12,195 nt of DNA from Parachlamydiales bacterium (GTDB lineage: Bacteria > Chlamydiota > Chlamydiia > Chlamydiales > JAJFMK01), in the NCBI GenBank assembly GCA_020050175.1, contig JAGVKY010000130.1:1-12195 (forward strand), in the 5' to 3' direction. A program made the position numbers and the translations under genes. This document shows positions 6,050-12,195 of this stretch, one piece after another. Numbering within the stretch: position 1 is the stretch's first letter; every line of letters begins with the position of its first letter. The notes beneath the pieces were generated by a model. It saw nothing but the letters and a program-made list of their open reading frames with translations. It was not told the origin of the DNA and searched no databases.

Positions 6050-7600
6050 ATGTCAAGCATGAACATCTCCTGGACAAAGACACTCGTTGATCATCCAGCT
6101 TATCAAAAGCTAAAAACCCTTTCTAAGAACCCTTTCGATCTTACATCCCTCCCTGATCATTCCGAGAGAATTGATCAATTTATGCTTGAAGCAGAAGGGT
6201 GGACCTATCTTTATGGAACCGAACGGATCGATCCATCGGTCATGGATGCCCTTTACTCTCTTGCAAAAGAGGCGGAAGCCCTTCCGAAAATGCAAGCCAT
6301 GCAGGCAGGAGAGGAAATCAACATCTCCGAAAAAAGACAGGTGCTTCATACGGCTATGAGAGCCCTCTCTTCGTCAACCAAAGAGGCTAACCTTGCCAAA
6401 GGTGAAATTGAAAAAATTAAAAAATTTATCAAAGAAACCGAAGAGTTTACCGACTATGTCACGGTTGCCATCGGTGGTTCTGATCTTGGACCAAGAGCTC
6501 TCTTTCAATCGCTGGCCTATCTTAAAAAAAATGGGAGAAATGCTCATTTTATTTCCAATGTCGACCCTGATGATGCGGCAGCTGTTTTGAAAGGGCTCGA
6601 TCTTTCTAAAACTCTCTTTGCTGTTGTTTCTAAATCGGGGACAACCCTTGAAACTTTGACAAATGAAACGATCGTCCGAGAGGCTCTCGAAGATAAAGGA
6701 CTCGACCCCAAAAACCATATCCTTGCGATTACCCAAAAGGGGAGTCAAATGGATGATCTATCTCGTTACCGGGCTTGTTTTTATTTATTTGACTTTGTAG
6801 GTGGCCGTTATTCCGCCACAGCTGCACCCGGCGGTCTTCTCCTTTCTTTTACCTTAGGAATTGAACCCTATCTAGAGCTATTAAAAGGGGCGGAGGCAAT
6901 GGATAATCACGCAAGAACTGCACCTCCCGAGGAAAATCTTCCCTTAACATTGGCTCTTTTGGGTATCTGGAATAGAAACTTTCTCGATCTGCCAACTGTG
7001 GCAGTGATTCCCTATTCAGAAGCCTTAGCAAAACTCCCAGCCCATCTACAACAACTTGATATGGAATCTAATGGGAAGCATGTGGATAGGGGAGGGAAAA
7101 AAGTTTCTTTCCAAACAGGCCCCATCCTTTGGGGAGAGCCAGGAACAAATGCGCAGCACTCTTTTTTCCAGTTGATCCATCAGGGAACAAGTCCTATTCC
7201 TCTGGAATTTATAGCCTTCCGGAGAAATCAGTACCAAAAAGATCTCGATGTGCAAGGGACCTCTTCAGAAGAAAAGCTTTTTGCTAACGTATTAGCCCAA
7301 TCTATTGCCTTTGCTGTTGGAGAAAAAAACGACAATCCGAATAAAGAGTGTCTCGGCAATCGACCAAGCTCTCTACTTGTCGGTGACAGGCTCGACCCAA
7401 AAACCATGGGTAGCTTATTTGCACTTTATGAGCATAAGGTGGCCTTTCAAGGGTTTATCTGGGGCATCAATTCCTTTGATCAGGAAGGAGTTCAGCTCGG
7501 AAAAAGACTTGCCGCTGGGGTCTTGGAAAGAATGCAAGGAGAAGGAAAACCGTTTCCTTTAGCAGATCGTCTCTTAGAAAAAGCGAAATGGGCTCCTTAA
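6050..7600 (+). CDS. pgi: Glucose-6-phosphate isomerase
   Basis: Pgi interconverts glucose-6-phosphate and fructose-6-phosphate in the cytosol. Numbering from the ATG at 6050 (516 aa), the sugar-phosphate sites are IGGSDLG (141-147) and SKSGTTLET (194-202). The first PGI signature is DFVGGRYSATAAPG (248-261). The catalytic Glu339 lies in MESNGK, and His370 in NAQHSFFQLIHQGT. The second signature GFIWGINSFDQEGVQLGK (468-485) ends with catalytic Lys485. The length is at the short end for the family but complete. The start is uncertain: a TTG at 6023 overlaps the previous stop (TTGA), and ATGs at 6050 and 6059 are in frame. None has a good ribosome site, so reinitiation after the upstream gene is likely. 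The 3' end overlaps the next gene by 13 bases. Confidence 0.95.
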   Translation: MSSMNISWTKTLVDHPAYQKLKTLSKNPFDLTSLPDHSERIDQFMLEAEGWTYLYGTERIDPSVMDALYSLAKEAEALPKMQAMQAGEEINISEKRQVLHTAMRALSSSTKEANLAKGEIEKIKKFIKETEEFTDYVTVAIGGSDLGPRALFQSLAYLKKNGRNAHFISNVDPDDAAAVLKGLDLSKTLFAVVSKSGTTLETLTNETIVREALEDKGLDPKNHILAITQKGSQMDDLSRYRACFYLFDFVGGRYSATAAPGGLLLSFTLGIEPYLELLKGAEAMDNHARTAPPEENLPLTLALLGIWNRNFLDLPTVAVIPYSEALAKLPAHLQQLDMESNGKHVDRGGKKVSFQTGPILWGEPGTNAQHSFFQLIHQGTSPIPLEFIAFRRNQYQKDLDVQGTSSEEKLFANVLAQSIAFAVGEKNDNPNKECLGNRPSSLLVGDRLDPKTMGSLFALYEHKVAFQGFIWGINSFDQEGVQLGKRLAAGVLERMQGEGKPFPLADRLLEKAKWAP

Positions 7601-8007
7601 CCAAACGGCGGATTCCTCCTGTCCTAGGAAAGTGTACCCATTGCGAACAAAAATTCGAGATGGGCTCCATCTACCATTCTGTTCTTCGGCAAGAAGGGGA
7701 GAGTTGGAAGCGAGAAGATGTTTGTTCAAGATGTTTTAAGCCCCCCGAAGATCAGATTTTCTGGAAAGGACTTTTCAAAAAAAGAGAAGGTAAAGCCCCC
7801 ACAAATCTTCTCGATGAGTTTTTAGAAACCGAAGAGCCTATCTGGTCCTCCTTTTTGGCTGAGGTCCTTTTGCGAAAGGGCTATTTGAAAAAAAGGGGAC
7901 GCCATTTTTTTGAGATTATTTCAACCGGAGAGGTGGTAGAAATAGATCCAACGCCCCTTTCCTTAGAAGAACTCCCTCACCTCCATGAACGCCTTAGAAC
8001 TCTTTAA
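7588..8007 (+). CDS. Small four-cysteine zinc-ribbon-type protein of unknown function
   Basis: A 139-aa protein with two CxxC pairs, Cys16/Cys19 and Cys46/Cys49, about 26 residues apart, as in zinc-ribbon or treble-clef structures. The text around them is CTHC...IYHSVLRQ...WKREDVCSRCF. The rest (residues 53-139) is charged and probably helical, with a short strand pair reading HFFEIISTGEVVEIDP. There is no signal peptide or membrane segment, so it is probably cytosolic. I cannot name the family; a structural or nucleic-acid-binding zinc site is the natural guess, not shown. The gene starts 13 bases before the end of pgi and overlaps the start of xerD by 23 bases, so it is embedded in the operon and probably translationally coupled. 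The start at 7588 is needed to include the first cysteine pair; no clear ribosome site precedes it. Confidence 0.85.
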   Translation: MGSLTKRRIPPVLGKCTHCEQKFEMGSIYHSVLRQEGESWKREDVCSRCFKPPEDQIFWKGLFKKREGKAPTNLLDEFLETEEPIWSSFLAEVLLRKGYLKKRGRHFFEIISTGEVVEIDPTPLSLEELPHLHERLRTL

Positions 8008-8851
8008 ACTCTACATTACCTCTGAAAAGGGACTTTCTCCAAAAACGATCGAAGCCTATCTGAACGACCTGAAAATTTTATCAGACTTTTATCCTGGGAG
8101 AGATCTCGTCTCTCTCAAAGAGGAAGAGCTCATTGGTTTTTTTTTGGTTGTGCGGCAGAAATCTGCCTCAAGCACCCTTCGCCGCCGTTTCATGGCTATT
8201 AAAGTTTTTTATAAATTTCTCCAAAAAGAGGGGTTGTTGCAGGGCGACCCTTTTAAGTTTCTGACTTCCCCCAAAATGAAGCAGATGGTCCCTTTGGCCC
8301 TTGGGGAAGAGGAGATGACAAGGCTCCTTGCCCAGCCCGACCTTTCAACGCCGCTCGGTCTACGAGATAAAGCCATTCTAGAAATTTTATATGGTGCAGG
8401 GCTTCGAGTCAGCGAACTTGTCGGCCTCACCCTCTATTCTGTCGACGAAGAGGGAGTCCGGGTGATGGGAAAGGGGGGGAAGGAGAGGGTTGTCCCCATT
8501 GGCAAACAAGCCATCCATGCTTTAGATCGCTATCTGGCCTCCCGAATAAATATTCCCGAAAGAGAGGATCCCCTTTTTCTAAATCAAAAGGGGAGGGCGA
8601 TCGACAGAATTGAAGTTTGGGAAATTGTCAAAAAACATGCAAAAGAGGCAGGACTTGGGAATAGAATTTCTCCCCATACCCTCCGTCATACTTACGCCTC
8701 CCATCTTTTGGACCGAGGGGCAGATATCCGAGTCATACAGGAACTTTTGGGACATGGGGCCATCTCATCAACAGAGAGATACACCCAAATATCTCTTAAA
8801 CAACTAAAAGAAAAGTTTAAACGTTTTCATCCAGCGGGGGACGGGACTTAA
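7985..8851 (+). CDS. xerD: Site-specific tyrosine recombinase XerD
   Basis: XerD acts with XerC at the chromosomal dif site to resolve chromosome dimers at division. The 288-aa protein has the usual two domains. The SAM-like DNA-binding domain covers about residues 1-95 (EKGLSPKTIEAYLNDL at 14-29, SSTLRRRFMAIKVFYKFL at 62-79). The catalytic domain has Arg141 (YGAGLRVSEL), Lys166 (GKGGKER), His231 and Arg234 (HTLRH), His257 (LLGHG) and nucleophile Tyr266 (STERYTQI). All catalytic residues are present. The call of XerD over XerC rests on the overall wording of the sequence (SPHTLRH, the RRR segment). It is supported by location: in Chlamydia trachomatis xerD (CT864) is close to the LcrH-type chaperone gene lcrH_2 (CT862), and here an LcrH-type gene follows 0.4 kb downstream. 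It is last in its operon. Its end overlaps the convergent small membrane protein gene by 35 bases. Confidence 0.9.
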   Translation: MNALELFKLYITSEKGLSPKTIEAYLNDLKILSDFYPGRDLVSLKEEELIGFFLVVRQKSASSTLRRRFMAIKVFYKFLQKEGLLQGDPFKFLTSPKMKQMVPLALGEEEMTRLLAQPDLSTPLGLRDKAILEILYGAGLRVSELVGLTLYSVDEEGVRVMGKGGKERVVPIGKQAIHALDRYLASRINIPEREDPLFLNQKGRAIDRIEVWEIVKKHAKEAGLGNRISPHTLRHTYASHLLDRGADIRVIQELLGHGAISSTERYTQISLKQLKEKFKRFHPAGDGT

Positions 8852-9209
8852 TCGCCAAGGCGCTAGCCAATTTAGCGGAAAAGCCGAAGGTCAGAAAATC
8901 CAAGGCAATCGGCAAAGTCAGCATAAAAAAGAAACCCATTGCAAGCTTATTAAGAAGATTCGCCTGGAAGATCCTCTGAACTTTTTGGACTGTATCGTTG
9001 ACTTGTTGATCAAAAATCACCCCAATCGCCAAACCTGACACAAAGAGAAGAGAATGGCGGCGAGCAAAGTAATTGGCTCCTAATAAAATGAGGATGGTTT
9101 GGACAATAGAAGTGATAACGCGTCGCACTTGTTGAAAAGTAATATCTTGAATTCTAGGAAATTGTCCGAGGAAAGGAAAACCTGGAAAGCGAGCTAAAGG
9201 ATTGGCCAT
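8817..9209 (-). CDS. Small membrane protein, related to the 225-aa protein nearby
   Basis: A 130-aa protein with three hydrophobic stretches: about 31-49 and 53-66, which could form a hairpin, and 91-118. A hydrophilic linker (67-90) separates them. The N-terminus (1-28) is proline- and phenylalanine-rich, and no cleavable signal peptide is obvious. I do not recognise a family. Two segments align without gaps to the 225-aa protein encoded at 9798-10475: residues 41-63 share 9 of 23 identical positions with 85-107, and residues 97-115 share 7 of 19 with 165-183. That similarity argues the gene is real although it overlaps xerD by 35 bases. It is divergent from the chaperone gene, with 48 bases between the starts. 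Hydrophobic hairpins like these occur in chlamydial inclusion membrane proteins and in many other membrane proteins, so a type III substrate is possible but unproven. Confidence 0.75.
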   Translation of the reverse strand: MANPLARFPGFPFLGQFPRIQDITFQQVRRVITSIVQTILILLGANYFARRHSLLFVSGLAIGVIFDQQVNDTVQKVQRIFQANLLNKLAMGFFFMLTLPIALDFLTFGFSAKLASALAIKSRPPLDENV

Positions 9210-9257
9210 TTCTTTTTATCTTCGATTTTCAGATAGTATAACCATTCGATTACTTTT
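9210..9257. promoter_or_regulatory. 48-base divergent control region of the chaperone and small membrane protein genes
   Basis: Both genes must be driven from, or across, this short AT-rich gap. It contains TATAAC (plus, 9237-9242) and, overlapping it on the other strand, TATACT (9240-9235), so the two candidate -10 elements share bases. The -35 regions are poor (the plus strand has TTTTTA at 9213-9218, 18 bases upstream). Competition between the two promoters is possible but not shown. Confidence 0.3.
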
Positions 9258-9788
9258 ATGCCCCTAGAAGACTTTGATAACTTAAATTTAAAGTCGAAGA
9301 TAAAATCCTGCTTTAAGGACAAGGACAAACTTCGCCGCGCCCTGAGGGAAGGAAAGAGTGCTCAGCAAATCTTGGGTGTTACCCAAGAGCAGATGACTCT
9401 CCTTCATCAGGCAGCACGTGCTCTCTTAGAAGGGGGCAAGTTCCAAGACGCCGCTAATGCTTTTCTCTTTTTGGCTACCCTTCACCCCAAAGGAGGCGAC
9501 TATTGGATCGGTCTCGGTCTATCTCTCTCAAAACAGGGCGATCTCGAAGGAGCAAAAGATGCCTATGAGCTTGCCACCCTCTGCGAAGACGAGAATCCTC
9601 TCCCTTATTTCCATCTCGCGAAAATCCTATTTAGCATGAATGATCGGGAAGCAACACTTGAAGCGCTCGATTGGACATTAGCCCTTGCCGGGGATGAAGA
9701 GAAATTCCGCGAAATCAAGGAAGAGGCTAAAAAGGCAAAAAAAATCCTCGAGAAGAAATCTTCCCGAGGACGTCTCGACTCCTTTTAG
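9258..9788 (+). CDS. lcrH: LcrH/SycD-type type III secretion chaperone (TPR)
   Basis: A 176-aa, highly helical acidic/basic protein with three tetratricopeptide-like repeats at about residues 46-79, 80-113 and 114-147. Typical wording is ALLEGGKFQDAANAFLFLATL, WIGLGLSLSKQGDLEGAKDAY and PYFHLAKILFSMNDREATLEAL. This matches the class II translocator chaperones of Yersinia (LcrH/SycD) and the chlamydial Scc2/Scc3 proteins. These bind hydrophobic translocator proteins in the bacterial cytosol until they are secreted. A charged tail (148-176) ends the protein. Position supports the call: in Chlamydia trachomatis lcrH_2 lies close to xerD. The usual translocator partners (CopB/CopD type) are not seen adjacent. 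Instead, minus-strand hydrophobic protein genes lie on both sides: one divergent with a 48-base gap, one convergent with 9 bases between stops. There is no clear ribosome site; a possible -10 (TATAAC, 9237-9242) would give a very short leader. A generic TPR protein is the alternative. Confidence 0.85.
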   Translation: MPLEDFDNLNLKSKIKSCFKDKDKLRRALREGKSAQQILGVTQEQMTLLHQAARALLEGGKFQDAANAFLFLATLHPKGGDYWIGLGLSLSKQGDLEGAKDAYELATLCEDENPLPYFHLAKILFSMNDREATLEALDWTLALAGDEEKFREIKEEAKKAKKILEKKSSRGRLDSF

Positions 9789-9797
9789 AGCGTTTTA

Positions 9798-10475
9798 TTA
9801 CTCATCATCAGGTACTACCTGAGCAGGTTGGCCAGCATTATCACCCAAATCATGCATTTCTACGCCGAAATTGTCTTCCCCTTCTCCTCTTGCTTCAGCA
9901 GGTAGAACTTTTTGTAAACCCCAGCGTGCCAATTCATAACCCGTAAAGAAAGCAGCACCCTGTTTTGCAATCGGAGTTAGGAGGATTAAGAGAGCGACGA
10001 AGTGAGTAGCCTGTAGAGAGAACCCAGCCCCATTTGCTCCGGTGAAAGCATGGAGAATCCCATGATTATCTTTACCAAATGGAACCACTTTATGTGCTTT
10101 TTCCCAGATGTATTGATTGATGGATTTCCCTTTTCCAAAATAGCGCTCAGCCGCACCGACCGCACAACCTGCCACAAAAAAGAGAGGTCGAGTAATAAGA
10201 GCAAAAGCTCCTGCGAGAAGAATAAAGGCATCTGGAACAGTTAATCTTATTTTATTAACTGTTGCAGCTGGAAGGTTATTTAAACGACCATCACGACCAA
10301 ACACTTTTCCGTGTTGATCGCTCGCCCATATAAAAACATTACGCCCCCAAAGAACAGTCGAACGATAACCGTACCCAAGTTTTTCGCCTGCTTGATTAAA
10401 TGCATATTGAAGGTTTGCTCGGGCTTGATCAATCCAACCGGGTTGATTGCCTGGGGCTGCTGCTGGTGCTGCCAT
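9798..10475 (-). CDS. Membrane protein of unknown function, larger relative of the 130-aa protein
   Basis: A 225-aa protein with an Ala/Pro-rich N-terminus, a soluble amphipathic region (14-75), a hydrophobic hairpin at about 81-108, a hydrophilic loop (110-150), a second hydrophobic hairpin at about 155-182, and a strongly acidic, probably soluble tail (194-225). There is no cleavable signal peptide. The two hairpin cores match the 130-aa protein at 8817-9209 (9 of 23 and 7 of 19 identical positions), so the two look like diverged duplicates with different ends. GAGG (10489-10486) lies 10 bases before the ATG, a good ribosome site. The gene is downstream of gatB on the same strand, after 97 bases with a possible promoter of its own. 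It converges on the chaperone gene with 9 bases between stops. The two-hairpin layout is reminiscent of chlamydial inclusion membrane proteins, but no recognised family is claimed. Confidence 0.85.
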   Translation of the reverse strand: MAAPAAAPGNQPGWIDQARANLQYAFNQAGEKLGYGYRSTVLWGRNVFIWASDQHGKVFGRDGRLNNLPAATVNKIRLTVPDAFILLAGAFALITRPLFFVAGCAVGAAERYFGKGKSINQYIWEKAHKVVPFGKDNHGILHAFTGANGAGFSLQATHFVALLILLTPIAKQGAAFFTGYELARWGLQKVLPAEARGEGEDNFGVEMHDLGDNAGQPAQVVPDDE

Positions 10476-10499
10476 AAAATATAGTCCTCAGTGATAAAA

Positions 10500-10527
10500 A
10501 TTATTTGTAATATCCAAGATTAAACAA
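10500..10527 (-). promoter_or_regulatory. Weak candidate promoter for the 225-aa membrane protein gene
   Basis: On the minus strand TTGTTT (10527-10522) and AATAAT (10505-10500) are separated by 16 bases in an AT-rich gap. Transcription would begin near 10493, just upstream of the GAGG ribosome site. Both hexamers match only partly, so this is tentative. Confidence 0.25.
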
Positions 10528-10572
10528 AATCAGTATTAAGAGAAAGATTTTTTTTATAAAAAATGTGGTTTT

Positions 10573-12006
10573 TTAATACTTTTCAAGACCTTGTTTTAGT
10601 AGCTGGTGAACAATAGCTGGATCGGCTTTCCCTTGAGTCTTTTTCATGACTTGACCCACTAAGAAAGCAAAGGCCCTCTCTTTACCCTGACGAAAGTCTT
10701 GGATCGATTGGGAATTTTCACGTAAAACCTCGTCAACAATAGGCCCGAGCTCAGTAACTCCACTCACTGGAAGATAGGCAGGATTTGAAGTAACAATTTC
10801 AAGGGGAGTACGAGTTGGGTTTACCACCATCTCATCGGCGACACTTTTGGCAATTTTACCTGTTATCTTTCCCTCATCAATGAGCTGAACAAGCTCCCCA
10901 ATAGATTCGGCTGGGATACCCGATTTATCAAGATCAATCCCTTTCTCCTTCAAACGGCCAGAAAATTCGACAAGCATCCAACTGCATAAGCTTTTCCCAT
11001 TTTTCGAACGAGTTAAGGCTCGGTCAAAATAGTCGGCAAGGGAGCGATTGGCAGTGATCAAAAAGGCGTGATGAGGGGAAATTCCTAAAGTCTCAACGTA
11101 CCTTTTTTCCCTGGAACGGGGCAGTTCGGGGAGTTTTTTTCTCTCTTCTTCGATAAAAGCGGGTGTCAAAACAATCGGCACGAGATCGGGTTCAGGAAAA
11201 TAGCGATAATCTTCGGCCATTTCCTTCTTTCGCATGAGGATGGTTTCCCCTTTCTCAGCGTCCCAACGATAGGTGGAAGAAACTATGGCTCCTCCTGAAA
11301 GATAGATTTTTTTTTGCCTTTCAACCTCGCCACGGATCGCCGTCATGAGATAACTAAAGGAATTCATATTTTTAATTTCTACTTTATTCCGGAATCCTTC
11401 TTCTCCCTTTTCCCTTACAGAAACGTTGGCATCGATCCGGAGCGACCCCTCCTCCATATTGCAATCAGAGGCATCGATATATTCCAAGATTGCCTTAAGG
11501 CTCATCGCGTAAGCAGCGGCCTCCTCGGGGCTTCGCATGCAAGGTTCGGACACAATTTCGATAAGAGGTACGCCGGCACGGTTATAGTCGACACCCGAAA
11601 AGTTCGAAAAATGCTTTAACATCCCAGCATCATCTTCCAAGTGGGCGCTGGTAACGGCAAAACTTTTTTCGACACCATTCACTTCAGCAACGACCGTTCC
11701 CCCTTTGATGATGGGAAAAGTGTATTGGGTGATCTGAAAATTTCGTGGACTATCGGGATAAAAGTAAGACTTTCGATCAAATCGGCTGTAATGCTGCACT
11801 TCTGATCCGAGAGCGAGACCTAACCGAACGGCTCGTCTAACCGCTTCTTTATTGAGAACAGGGAGTGCTCCTGGTTGTCCGGTGGCGACAACCCCAATAT
11901 TGGTATTCGGTTCATCTCCAAATCGATTTCTATCCCGACCAAAGAGTTTAGAGACGGTGTTGAGCTCGACATGGACCTCAAGACCGATGATGGTTTCGAA
12001 TTCCAT
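10573..12006 (-). CDS. gatB: Aspartyl/glutamyl-tRNA(Asn/Gln) amidotransferase subunit B
   Basis: GatB is the tRNA-binding and kinase subunit of GatCAB. That complex turns Glu-tRNA(Gln), and in some bacteria Asp-tRNA(Asn), into the correct amide-bearing tRNA using ammonia from GatA. The 477-aa protein has IGLEVHVEL (7-15), FDRKSYFYPDSPRNFQITQY (76-95), the family signature VDYNRAGVPLIEI (139-151), and DCNMEEGSLRIDANVSVR (181-198). The C-terminal YqeY-like tail ends with VGQVMKKTQGKADPAIVHQLL. The zinc cysteines seen near residues 20-45 in many GatB proteins are absent (KLFGRDRNRFGDEPNTN), which, as I recall, also holds for chlamydial GatB. The length is normal. The start lies 2 bases after the gatA stop, and AAGGGA within the gatA end can serve as ribosome site, so the two are co-transcribed and probably coupled. 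Confidence 0.97.
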   Translation of the reverse strand: MEFETIIGLEVHVELNTVSKLFGRDRNRFGDEPNTNIGVVATGQPGALPVLNKEAVRRAVRLGLALGSEVQHYSRFDRKSYFYPDSPRNFQITQYTFPIIKGGTVVAEVNGVEKSFAVTSAHLEDDAGMLKHFSNFSGVDYNRAGVPLIEIVSEPCMRSPEEAAAYAMSLKAILEYIDASDCNMEEGSLRIDANVSVREKGEEGFRNKVEIKNMNSFSYLMTAIRGEVERQKKIYLSGGAIVSSTYRWDAEKGETILMRKKEMAEDYRYFPEPDLVPIVLTPAFIEEERKKLPELPRSREKRYVETLGISPHHAFLITANRSLADYFDRALTRSKNGKSLCSWMLVEFSGRLKEKGIDLDKSGIPAESIGELVQLIDEGKITGKIAKSVADEMVVNPTRTPLEIVTSNPAYLPVSGVTELGPIVDEVLRENSQSIQDFRQGKERAFAFLVGQVMKKTQGKADPAIVHQLLKQGLEKY

Positions 12007-12008
12007 GG

Positions 12009-12195
12009 TCAGATTCCCTTTGGCTCTTCAATTTTAATAAGTCCTGCATCTTCCATCCCTTTTGAAAACTGAAGAAGACGGCTGTCCTCCCCAAAGGGGG
12101 CAATGAGCTGAAAGCCCATCGGTTTACCTTCCGAGGTCATAGAAGTTGGAAGGCTGATTCCTGGCAATCCAGCCAAATTCACCCCAATGGTATAG
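12009..12195 (-). CDS. gatA: Glutamyl-tRNA(Gln) amidotransferase subunit A, C-terminal 61 residues (runs off right edge)
   Basis: GatA is the glutaminase subunit of GatCAB, releasing ammonia that is channelled to GatB. Only the C-terminus is present; the Ser-Ser-Lys catalytic residues lie outside the window. The visible part reads YTIGVNLAGLPGISLPTS, then GKPMGFQLIAPFGEDSRLLQF, the standard end of the amidase-signature family in GatA. The stop TGA is at 12011-12009, leaving 2 bases to the gatB ATG. gatC would be expected further upstream. Confidence 0.94.
   Translation of the reverse strand, partial: YTIGVNLAGLPGISLPTSMTSEGKPMGFQLIAPFGEDSRLLQFSKGMEDAGLIKIEEPKGI

Noticed and set aside
6374..6748. 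A 124-codon open frame on the minus strand inside pgi
   Set aside because: It lies wholly within the conserved pgi coding sequence, opposite strand, with no recognisable protein features.
7985..8851. Reading the tyrosine recombinase as a phage or island integrase
   Set aside because: Length, two-domain layout and wording match XerC/XerD, it ends a housekeeping operon, and there is no tRNA gene or direct repeat marking an attachment site.
10553..10572. A possible terminator hairpin after gatB (six A, loop, six T)
   Set aside because: The stem is only A-T pairs with a short loop, too weak for an intrinsic terminator; AT-rich spacers give this by chance.

Overview
The window looks like a chromosomal segment of a chlamydia outside the genus Chlamydia (order Parachlamydiales or similar). 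The evidence is a GatB with the chlamydial form of the family signatures, a methionine aminopeptidase with an N-terminal SEC-C zinc motif, and a xerD gene next to an LcrH/SycD-type type III secretion chaperone. As I recall, xerD (CT864) and lcrH_2 (CT862) are also near neighbours in Chlamydia trachomatis. Base composition is moderate and uneven: hand-counted 60-base blocks run from about 30% to 58% G+C. I saw no tRNA, rRNA, insertion sequence or CRISPR array.

Layout: (1) The 5' part of map lies on the minus strand at the left edge and is truncated. (2) After a roughly 300-base divergent intergenic region comes a plus-strand pterin-4a-carbinolamine dehydratase. It converges on (3) a minus-strand pair: a 402-aa ChaN/TIKI-like protein of effector-like appearance, then an exported penicillin-acylase-family Ntn hydrolase. 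(4) A plus-strand run of five tightly packed, partly overlapping genes follows: trmB, an unknown 230-aa protein, pgi, a four-cysteine zinc-binding-type protein and xerD. (5) A secretion-related block follows: a small minus-strand membrane protein, a plus-strand LcrH/SycD-type TPR chaperone, and a second, larger minus-strand membrane protein that resembles the first. (6) The minus-strand gatA (3' end only) and gatB close the window.

How the genes fit together: gatA and gatB encode two subunits of the amidotransferase that makes Gln-tRNA(Gln) and/or Asn-tRNA(Asn). trmB, pgi and xerD are housekeeping genes for tRNA modification, glycolysis and chromosome dimer resolution, and appear co-transcribed with two uncharacterised proteins. 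The chaperone block is the most unusual part. A translocator-class chaperone sits between two related hydrophobic proteins on the opposite strand, and no CopB/CopD-like translocator is seen in the window. The low-G+C 402-aa gene is the best candidate for an acquired host-interaction gene. All functional calls come from reading motifs by eye; no database search was possible.
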